13,573 nucleotides of DNA from Gnomoniopsis sp. IMI 355080 (taxonomy: Eukaryota; Ascomycota; Sordariomycetes; Diaporthales; Gnomoniaceae), in assembly GCA_027946555.1 (NCBI GenBank), contig JAPEVC010000430.1, positions 1-13,573 on the forward strand, read 5' to 3'. The notes beneath the pieces are model-generated. The model had not been told where the DNA came from. It was given only the letters and a program-made list of their open reading frames with translations, and searched no databases. The translations under genes and the position numbers were made by a program. Positions 1 to 7,185 of the stretch are shown here, piece by piece. Each line of letters opens with the position of its first letter. The first letter of the stretch is position 1.

Positions 1-267
1 CCCCATTTGGTGTCTCAAGTCGGATCCGACAGAGTGGGAAAGGTGGTATGCTTACCTGGTTTCCGCTGATGTCTCGTTTGTCTTTGCTTTTTCCCCCCAC
101 CTTCAAGGTTTGTCCCGGGAAACCCGATTATCGTTGACCACGTCGACCGAGGGAAAGGAAAGAAAAAAAAGATTAGGTCTGGTGAGAGTAGGAGGGGAGC
201 CCAAGCTTTACACTTCGGCTATTATCTGGAGTCTTTTTTTGTTTGTTGTTGCGTTTGAGTGGGATAT

Positions 268-310
268 TGTGTATGTGTGTCTGTGTGTGTGTATGCGTGT
301 GCGTCTGTGT
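268..310. repeat. TG-rich dinucleotide microsatellite
   Basis: This is an imperfect TG repeat, interrupted by single A or C bases. It lies in non-coding sequence and probably varies in length between strains. Confidence 0.8.
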
Positions 311-1161
311 CCTCCAGACTTGTGTGCATGAATACTATTCCCTGTAGCGAGCCGCGGGAGGAGGACGGTTAAGTTTGGTGTGCGGCGGTGTGGTACGTCC
401 GTGATATTAGGGGACCCGCCCGGCTGGTAGGCCGTGGACCCGAGAAACGCGAAAATTCTCCGTCTGGGTATGTGCCTTTCTTTTTTTTTCTTTGGTAGAG
501 AGCGAGCGAGGTAGAGAGATAGAATTGGGGGGTTATTTGTTTTCGTTTCCTTGCACAATTTGCCCACTCCCCTTCGGCTGTGGATGGTGTCCCGGTGCGT
601 TGGGTGCTGCCGTCCTTGCTCAACCAGAAAGAAGAAGAAGAGCGTCCGCCGATCTGGGAAGAGATAACCGATGCCGCCCTTGAGGTCTCACAAATATAAA
701 CACCAAGCAGTTTGACCCCTTCCGGAACCAATAAATTTGGTTGTGCGAATAGAGACGTGTTATGAAATAGAGGGTAAGGATAAAAGACTCCCCAAAGAAA
801 AGCAAAATTGAAGGACCCAGTTGTGTACGAGCAGAGAGGACCAAAGTTGACCGACGGTGACAGGTGGTCCAGATGCAGGTATCCTATTTGCCTATGTGGG
901 TTTTCGCGGCCCGTCTCGTTGCTTTTTTGCTCCGTTGGTCAAACCCACTTGGAGTCCGGGTTGGCGGGGGTGGGTAAAGGAAAGAGGGCTGAAAGACTAG
1001 CAACTTTTAGAAGAGGATCCGGAAAGCTGGGACCCGAAGCAGAAGCAAATCCTTCTAAAACACTCGGGCCAGAAGAAGAGAGAGGAATGAGAAGTTCGTG
1101 TACCCAACAAGCATGTCGATAGAATATTATCCGCCGCTCTCATGCCAAGAAGCAAAACAAA

Positions 1162-1185
1162 AGCAGCAGCAGCAGCAGCAGCAGC
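1162..1185. repeat. (AGC)8 trinucleotide microsatellite
   Basis: There are eight perfect tandem AGC units. No convincing coding frame covers them: the minus-strand frame that would give polyalanine has no ATG start. I treat it as a non-coding simple repeat. Confidence 0.85.
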
Positions 1186-1293
1186 TGTTACGGCTTTTCC
1201 GCTTCTGCGCATGCTAATACATGCAACACAGTTCAGATAAAACCATAAAAAAAAAGCCTCGGCCCTTGCTTGGCTTCCGCATCTTCCACCCAA

Positions 1294-1335
1294 CCCCCCT
1301 CTCTCCTCTCTCTCTCTCTCCTCTCTCTCCTCTCT
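1294..1335. repeat. CT-rich pyrimidine tract
   Basis: About 40 bases are made only of C and T, mostly CTCT units, on the plus strand. Such tracts are common in fungal promoters and 5' leaders, but no plus-strand gene starts nearby, so I assign no regulatory role. Confidence 0.75.
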
Positions 1336-1687
1336 GATAAGCCAGCTAGTTATTGATCAGGAAGAACGCGCCGCGCCCGCCCATCCACTCCAAGCAAGTA
1401 AATTGGAGCTAAGGCCGGAACAACACGCTCGGAGCCGCGGCCGGGGTCTAGTGAAGAAGTAGTAGGTCAAGAAAAGGCCTAGGTCAAACTCTTTATCTAT
1501 TAGTAGGATCTTTTTCGGGCGCGACGATCCGCTCCTAGAATGATCTGAGCATTTGGTCCGTCCGATCAGGGATGGGGGGTCTTTTCTCTTTTCCCCCCGA
1601 GGAGAAAGCTTGGAGATGAGGAGATAGTAAACAGACCACACTCCACCTGTGTTGCAAGGGACGAGCAGACTGGCGAAATTGCACGAG

Positions 1688-1703
1688 AAAAAAAAAAAAA
1701 AAA
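1688..1703. repeat. A16 homopolymer run
   Basis: There are sixteen consecutive A residues on the plus strand. No reverse-transcriptase or SINE-like body or target-site duplication is visible next to it, so I read it as a simple homopolymer rather than a retroposon tail. Confidence 0.8.
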
Positions 1704-2155
1704 GGCCCTCTCTTGCTGGGGCTTGTTAGAAAACTCGTGCCACCTCTGACGTCTCTTTGCGAAGTGGGCCGCGTGGCTATTGGTCTAGTTATCGACTATG
1801 TGAAAGGAACGTGGGGGATGGGGAACATGAAACCGATAAAAACTCTAGGTGATTTGTAGACCATGCTAATAAAAGTGCATACAGGTATGAGCTGTCAGCT
1901 GTGTGGTGGGCTTTTTTGGGGGAGCATTCTAAGCCAAGATTTCCGAGTCCATGGCAGTGGACGTGCCAAGGTTCCAACCATTTATTTTTGTGACCCATTG
2001 TGCCGGGTACAGCTAGGCTTTTGGGGGAGGAGGGGTGGACCCTGGCTAGCTGGCTGGCTTGGGGGCGAGGCGATAGTGGGGATTGGCGAATGACCGATCA
2101 TCTTCGGGCCCGGAGTTTTGGAGTCTAATAAACTTTCACCGCCAGCCTTTCTGTC

Positions 2156-2205
2156 CTACCTACCACGGCATACATACCTACCTACCTACCTGCCTACCTA
2201 GGTAA
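2156..2205. repeat. TACC tetranucleotide repeat ending in CCTAGG palindrome
   Basis: Tandem CTAC/TACC units are broken once by a short spacer and end in TACCTAGGTA, a perfect 10-bp palindrome. The same TACC/GGTA vocabulary recurs at 6868-6887 and 13535-13544, so this looks like one dispersed short repeat family. Confidence 0.7.
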
Positions 2206-2340
2206 TAAACGGCGGGGAGGGTGATCCCCTCTGCGTCTTCAGCTTAGATCGTGCACTATTTTCTGTCTTGAACGTGCTTCTCATCCAGGCATTGGTGCAT
2301 AGTATCCGCACAATCATTGACGCCCGCCGGCATGCGACCC

Positions 2341-2380
2341 ATAATTATAATTATAATTAGAATAATAATAATAATAATAA
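2341..2380. repeat. AATTAT and AAT microsatellites
   Basis: Two AT-only simple repeats lie next to each other, first AATTAT-like units and then about six AAT units. Read on the minus strand, the AAT run gives the polyleucine end of a spurious open frame. Confidence 0.8.
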
Positions 2381-2490
2381 CCAGTGACAAAAGATACAAC
2401 CCGCCGTCAACCCGAGAGTGACAGCACATCCTGACCTAGACCTTTTTTTCCCCATCTTCTTTTTCCTCTTCGCAGGCGTTCGTTCGTTGA

Positions 2491-2521
2491 GGGGGGCCGG
2501 CACTTCAGCCCCCCCGGCACT
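2491..2521. repeat. G-run/C-run hairpin with repeated CCGGCACT
   Basis: A run of six G (2491-2496) faces a run of seven C (2509-2515) and could form a short hairpin. CCGGCACT occurs twice, at 2497-2504 and 2514-2521, as a direct repeat with a 17-bp period. I see no gene for which it could serve as a terminator. Confidence 0.4.
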
Positions 2522-3123
2522 GCACGTCAGCGAGGGAAAGGAATAAGTAAGAACCTTAAAAAGCCTTACGTACATATCAACCCTCCATCGCTGTGCCGCC
2601 CATGTGCGCGAAAAGCAGCATGACTTGCATGAAGGAGGGAGAAGCTGGAGGGGGTGAAGCGTGCCCCTCTTACCACAGCTTTGGGACACACAGCTCTGGA
2701 ACAGCGCCGTAATCAGGTACAGTACATAAGAGTAGGCCGCCATCTTTCAAGATTGTTCAGCATCTGATTACCCGACCCGCCATTGTCGGTTGAGGACAGC
2801 AAAAAGTCTGGAGGATAATGATATTCATGTCATCTATGTCATGGCTTCCACAGCTGTAGACTGGTCTTTCCGCCAGGTGCGGATGGAAGTTGAGATCCGG
2901 CCGGATCCGAGCTTGAATTGGCCGTGCTTGCATCCTTATCTCAAAAATTCCAAATTCAACTTCGGGTCCAATCTGCCTTTCCTCTACATCGCCCGAGCCA
3001 TATCCAAGGGCTGGCCCGTCAGGTATCATATAAGAAACAGCAAGATTCCCGCGCCGATACGGCCTTCATCCTGATATCAACCGCTGTATCCCAAATTCTC
3101 GCATACGGCACAATATCATCCAC

Positions 3124-4713
3124 TCATTCCTCTGCTTTTTGCCCATACGTGACATACATCGGCATGTACATGAGACAACTATTGTCATAGTAGGCCTTCC
3201 TCACCTCGATCAGGAACACCTCGACCTGTTCTCTCGTCCAGCCACACCCTCTGGTCAGCGGCCCAAGTGCGATCGCCTGAGCGCCCACGAGGAGGACGTG
3301 CCTCCAGTACTCGCCAACCATCTTGAGATCCGGGTGCTTGGGCCAAGTGCCGAGCGGTACGTGGAAAATGCGCTCGTGCACATTCACATAACCTGCCTCG
3401 CGCATCATGGCTGCAATCTTGCCACCGGCGGCCGCGTGAAAATCAATGCCGAGTCGCTGCAGTCCCTCGTTGATCAAGCCCCAGTATTGCGCAATAGGAT
3501 GGTCCGAGGGCATCGTGTTGTTGGCAGAGATTGGGTAGTGGTAAATCTCTTGCGATTCGATCCAGCCACCCGGTCGAAGATGTCTGTTTGTTTTCACGTC
3601 AGCTACTAATATGAGGTTGCACTGTTTCGTTCCCTGGACAAAGACTCACTCCTTGGCCTCTCTGTACAATTTCGGCCAGTCCTTGATGGCCATGACGGTG
3701 TGTCGTGTGTGTATATAGTCAAAGTGGTCGGGGGGATAGATCCAGTCGCTCTCGGCATCGTCTACAACGAAATGCACATTCGCAGGAACCCAATCCGGTT
3801 GGATAGGACTCAGATCGATACCGAGCACATCGGCCGAGGGGAAAAGGTCCCCAAACTCAATGGCCCAGATTCCAGTGCCAGTACCAATGTCCAAGACATT
3901 CTGGAGGTTTTGTTCGTCGATCGGGGCGAAGTATAGCTGGTTCTGGCATAGCATCTTGACGCACGCATGCTTCATATCTTCACGATCCTGCTCCGCCTCG
4001 TCATTTGGAAAATTGTATCGCCCTTCTCGAAATCTGTGATAACGCCGCCCATTTTCAAAAAGATAATCTCGCACACTGCTGGAAAGTGAGGTGGACGCAA
4101 AGCTGGCACGGTCCGACTCGTAGCCCGGGTCCGACTCGAGCTCGAGCTGGTCGTGGTCGACATCGATAGCTCCGGTTCCAGCCTGGGTCAAGGCATCGAC
4201 ACTCTCGTGGTGCTCTTCCTCTGCAGCAGATTCTGGGGCGGAGCTTGTTGATCCGCCGCCACCGGCGGTGAAGACGAAAGTGCTGGGGGTGGAAGAGTCA
4301 CCAGAATGTTCGACGGCGTACGTAGGTGGCGTGGGGGGTCTCGCTTGCGTCTGATACCAGTCGGAGCCGGGTTGGTCAATGAAGTCCGGCCGAGGGCTGC
4401 GATTGGCGCCTTCGAGTGGCGCAACTAGATTTTCCATGGCTGCAGATTGTGCTTGTGGTGTTGGTGACACTGGCCTGCTGCTGCTGCTGGAGGCAGACTT
4501 TTGGGGCGTTTTGTCTTCGGGTGTAGCCACTGACTTGTTCTCTTCGAGGCTGGATTTGCTGTCTAAAGATGAGGGCTCGTTCTTCGGGTCGGCGTGTCGG
4601 TTGGCGTCTGGGCGGCGAGGTTGTGGGTAGTCGGTGGAGTGACGCTCAGCAGTAATGCCATTGTCCTTGGAGGCAACTGAAATGGCGGAGTCAATTTTGT
4701 GTAGAGGATCCAT
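3124..4713 (-). CDS. LaeA-like SAM-dependent methyltransferase, two exons
   Basis: The coding sequence is complement(3124..3583, 3650..4713), giving 507 residues. Residues about 1-210 are low-complexity, rich in Ser, Pro and acidic residues, with a poly-Ser and a poly-Gly run, and are probably disordered. The catalytic part follows: a motif of type YHRFREGRYNFPNDE (about 225-239), the SAM-binding glycine motif VLDIGTGTGIW (273-283), acidic motif-II residue D300 in GIDLS, an acidic DD pair at 318-319, and HLRPGGW (356-362) across the splice junction. The C-terminus ends in a family-like MPMYVTYGQK. This order is that of the fungal LaeA-like (Llm, TAM-domain) methyltransferases. LaeA itself is a nuclear regulator of secondary metabolism that works with velvet proteins; whether this paralogue does so is unknown. 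The start is the only ATG in frame in exon 1, with purine at -3 and G at +4. A five-codon upstream frame ends on the start codon. Confidence 0.9.
3584..3649 (-). other. 66-nt spliceosomal intron in the LaeA-like gene
   Basis: The donor is GTGAGT (3649 downward), the branch point CTGAC lies within the last 20 nt, and the acceptor is CAG ending at 3584. Splicing joins GA to A, making a Glu codon, and restores the conserved sequence REAKE-HLRPGGW. Without splicing the first exon stops at TGA (3648-3646), two bases into the intron. Length and signals are typical of ascomycete introns. Confidence 0.93.
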
Positions 4714-4730
4714 CACTCTTTGGCTGTCAT
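4713..4730 (-). promoter_or_regulatory. Five-codon upstream ORF overlapping the LaeA-like start
   Basis: On the minus strand, ATG at 4730-4728 opens the frame M-T-A-K-E and stops at TGA (4715-4713). The last base of this stop is the A of the main ATG (4713-4711), giving TGATG. The upstream ATG has T at -3 (weak context) while the main ATG has G at -3 and G at +4. The layout fits leaky scanning or stop-start reinitiation if the transcript begins upstream of 4730, which I cannot see. Confidence 0.5.
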
Positions 4731-5024
4731 CGAGAACACAATGGGCGTACGGACGTAAAGCTGCAGTCGACAGGAATGCAAGCGGAGGTGGATGGTCGAC
4801 ACAAGGCACACAAGTACTCCGGACAGCGACGGAGTGACAGAGCAGCAAGTGCAATGCTCCACGGGTTTCCTGGCTCTTCTGGATCGACCTTGGGTCGTTT
4901 TCCGTCTTGTTTTCTTCGTGTTTCCTTCGTGAACAGACCGGCTAGGCTCCCCTGACACTTTCAAATTCGCTTTGACTTGTGACTGCTACTACAACTGCAG
5001 TAACGGCAGAGCAGGGTGTGTAGC

Positions 5025-5031
5025 TGATTGG
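5025..5031 (-). promoter_or_regulatory. CCAAT box (CCAATCA) upstream of the LaeA-like gene
   Basis: CCAATCA reads on the minus strand about 310 bp upstream of the ATG at 4713. This is the preferred core of the fungal CCAAT-binding (HAP/CBC) complex. Function is inferred from motif and position only. Confidence 0.35.
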
Positions 5032-5539
5032 ATGGGTGATGATCGGGTGTGCAGTGTCTGCTGAGGTCAATTGGGTTTCGATTGACTTTCCAATCCCATG
5101 CCAGAGTGAAGAGGAGCGCCGGAGATGCTCGAATCGATGGAGAGAAGAGTTATGGATGTCAATAGCTCATGATCACGAGCGTTAAAATCTTGTAAAGGGA
5201 ACAAAATAATAAACCACAAGGGCAGACTGTAAGTTCAACACGCCATGATCCGGGCGAAGTGCTCCCGCTACCGAGGTGACTTTGAGACTCTAGACTGCAG
5301 CTGCAGACGCAGTTGCAGATGCAAGGTAAAGTGTGGGATCGTGCTGCAGAGGAATGTTGCACCAAAGAGGCGAGAGGAAACTGGTGAGACCGAAACCGGG
5401 ATTGGCCAAAAAAGGTATGGCCTGGGCCAGGGGCGATGAAATGAACTGTCTGGGAAAAGAAGACGAGGGCCAAGGCGGCTGGGCACAGGATGCAGACTAT
5501 ACGAAAGTAGTTGAATAATAAGAAAAGAGGATAAACGGG

Positions 5540-5558
5540 GCTGGCTGGCTGGCTAGCT
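5540..5558. repeat. GCTG tetranucleotide repeat
   Basis: There are about four GGCT/GCTG units with one TAGC interruption. A similar tract, CTGGCTAGCTGGCTGGCTT, occurs at 2042-2060. Confidence 0.7.
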
Positions 5559-5600
5559 GTTGAGGCGGGTCGTAGATACGGATTAGTAGTTCCGCAAATC

Positions 5601-5616
5601 TGTACTGTACAGTACA
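5601..5616. repeat. 16-bp perfect palindrome TGTACTGTACAGTACA
   Basis: The 16 bases equal their own reverse complement, with no spacer, and the symmetry stops at both flanks. It lies in the divergent intergenic region. Its TACTGTAC core resembles shorter pieces near 2715, 12836 and 13420. It could be a dimeric protein site or a local repeat; nothing decides between these. Confidence 0.6.
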
Positions 5617-5886
5617 ATAGTTTTGCGCAAGATCAGGTTTGCGGGCGTTTCGGACAAGAAGGATGGCCAGATGGCAAATGGCAAATTCCCATTCGGGAGT
5701 GGGAATAAAGTTCGGCAGTGAGTGATATGGATCCCAGATGAATGCCCGTTGCTTTTGCCCATTCTTAGCCGTTCTTTTTTCTGCTCCTCCTGCGTCAATG
5801 CAAACATCTGGCAAACACCTCCCGGTGATCCGTCTGCCCGGCCGCATACTATGGTAGCAATCTCAAGCTCAAGCTCGCTCGCGCCG

Positions 5887-5936
5887 CTCTCCCTCTCTGT
5901 CTCTGTCTCTCTCTCTCTGCCTCTACCTCTCTCCCA
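5887..5936. repeat. CT-rich pyrimidine tract
   Basis: About 50 bases consist almost wholly of C and T on the plus strand, mostly CTCT with occasional G or A. Pyrimidine tracts are frequent in fungal promoters, but it sits 1.25 kb upstream of the next plus-strand start, so no specific role is assigned. Confidence 0.7.
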
Positions 5937-6348
5937 CCAGGGAGCTCAGGTTCGCTGCCAGGGCTGCCAGGGGACGAAATTCTTGGCCAGACCGCAGCGA
6001 GGTTGTATGGGCAGTGGTTACGTGCTGTGACGGCACAGATGCGCGCTTTACCTGGAATGGTGGGTGTGACACTGGGCATTGGTCACTAGACGCGGCGGTG
6101 GCGTCCGGAGCGACTGTTGGCGATGGGCACCACCAGCACACAAGGGATGTCCCCTGGACCAAAGTGCCCAAGTGCCAGCTGTAAGTCTGGCCTGCTACGG
6201 AATGGCCTGTACAGAAGGTCCAGGACGCCTTCGAGACCGCTCTTTCGATGGCGCTTGCTGGTAGTGAACGGTGGCATCGTGCCTGTGTCAGTGTTGAAAA
6301 GGCTGGGGGAGCGCACTGATCAGGTGTTCTTGATTCTGTCCAAGCGCA

Positions 6349-6369
6349 GGATGCGGGATGCGGGATGCG
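6349..6369. repeat. GGATGCG x 3 tandem repeat
   Basis: Three perfect head-to-tail copies of the heptamer GGATGCG are followed at once by ATCCC, which could pair with GGGAT inside the repeat. It is non-coding. Confidence 0.75.
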
Positions 6370-6521
6370 ATCCCTTTCGCAGTTCCCGCCTGATCTTCGC
6401 AGATGTGTGAATAAACCTGGTATCACGTTGATCTCATGAGACGATCAAGCAGCCCGGCAGCCTTGGCAGTCAAGATGCTTCTGCCTCTGCTTCTGCTTGT
6501 GCTCCGACCCACTGCCGGCTA

Positions 6522-6556
6522 CAGGTTCCGCAGGTCCCGCAGGTCTGACAGGTCAG
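6522..6556. repeat. Imperfect 9-bp CAGGTcccg tandem repeat, about 4 copies
   Basis: Successive units CAGGTTCCG, CAGGTCCCG, CAGGTCTGA and CAGGTCAG share CAGGT at a 9-bp period. I see no supported gene across it. Confidence 0.6.
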
Positions 6557-6867
6557 CTTCAAGCTCGGAGCTCGGAGTGGGTTCCCTCGGCGGGCTCGGT
6601 TATCGCCAAGTCTACTCGTCAGTGGTACGGAGAGTGCGAGCGATGTCCGAGATACGAACGACAATGTTTCTGTGTGTGAAGCAGGTGAAGGTGACGAGGG
6701 AAAATGAAACTCTACTGCAGGTTTTCGACCTTTAGAACTTGTTGATAGAAGCACAGCCAGGGGGATGAACTGGGCCGACTGGGCAACAGTTGACTGATTG
6801 CCTGAATTGCTGTAGTGCAAAGTTGACCTGGCTGGAATGGCAGCCACTGCAGCCTGGCCATAGCTTG

Positions 6868-6887
6868 GTAGGTACCTAAGTACCTAC
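6868..6887. repeat. GGTA/TACC inverted repeat, 8-bp arms
   Basis: The arms GTAGGTAC (6868-6875) and GTACCTAC (6880-6887) are perfect inverted copies around the 4-base spacer CTAA. The site lies about 300 bp upstream of the start at 7186 and belongs to the same GGTA/TACC motif family as the tracts near 2156 and 13535. Confidence 0.65.
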
Positions 6888-6955
6888 TTTAGGTATTATT
6901 GTGTCCCTGTTCAGAGCCCACACACTGCCTAGAACCTGCCAGTCCGTCAGTGTAG

Positions 6956-6962
6956 CCAATCA
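6956..6962 (+). promoter_or_regulatory. CCAAT box (CCAATCA) upstream of the 387-aa gene
   Basis: CCAATCA lies about 230 bp upstream of the ATG at 7186, in the right range and orientation for a CCAAT-binding complex site of this gene. The evidence is motif and position only. Confidence 0.4.
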
Positions 6963-7185
6963 GAATAATAGCCTTGTCCCGACACCAGCTTCGGCATCCG
7001 CACGGGCCTCTCTTCCCGGGTCCTCCGACCGAAATTCGAACGGGCCATCCCGGAGTCCCCGGCTTGTCAACGTCCACTTCGGCAGTAGAGCTATTCGCAG
7101 TAAGTACAACGTCCTCACTAAAATTCTTTTTGCTCACTAACCTTAAATCCTCCATCTTGGCCCGGTCCGCTGTTCACTAAAAATC

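Larger units (their letters stand above)
1..3123. other. Gene-poor, microsatellite-rich intergenic region
   Basis: I see no protein gene I would support in this 3.1-kb stretch. Most open frames here open with TTG or GTG rather than ATG, show no recognisable motif, and are broken or made by simple repeats. The region carries a TG-rich tract, an AGC trinucleotide run, a long CT tract, a 16-base A run, TACC tetranucleotide repeats and an AAT run, each listed separately. A minus-strand CAG|GTAAGC sequence at 58-50 matches a fungal splice donor, so the left end could be leader of a gene transcribed leftward out of the window. The right end should contain the 3' untranslated region of the methyltransferase gene that ends at 3124. 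Confidence 0.6.
4714..7185. other. Divergent intergenic/promoter region, 2.5 kb
   Basis: This stretch separates two genes transcribed away from each other, so it must hold both promoters. I find no gene in it that I would support. The longest open frames on either strand mostly lack an ATG or have low-complexity composition. It contains CCAAT boxes near both genes, GCTG and CT microsatellites, a 16-bp palindrome, two small tandem repeats and a GGTA/TACC inverted repeat. The 285 bp just upstream of 7186 contain no ATG on the plus strand. Confidence 0.6.

Noticed and set aside
1688..1703. A16 run as a retroposon (SINE or LINE) tail
   Set aside because: No upstream A/B box, reverse-transcriptase remnant or flanking target duplication could be found by eye.
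4714..4854. 47-codon N-terminal extension of the LaeA-like protein
   Set aside because: It would need a TTG start. No in-frame ATG exists upstream of 4713 in this exon, and the sequence is not similar in composition to the rest.
5159..5617. 152-codon minus-strand open frame
   Set aside because: It opens with TTG; the only ATG is three codons before the stop. The composition is Cys- and Ser-rich without a domain.
5923..6426. 167-codon minus-strand open frame in the divergent intergenic region
   Set aside because: It opens with GTG and contains no ATG at all, shows no motif, and covers a CT microsatellite. It is more likely a chance frame in GC-rich DNA.
6436..6735. 99-codon plus-strand frame with a signal-peptide-like start
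   Set aside because: The start context is poor (C at -3), the hydrophobic run comes from a CTG-rich low-complexity tract, and a 9-bp tandem repeat follows. There is no other sign of coding.
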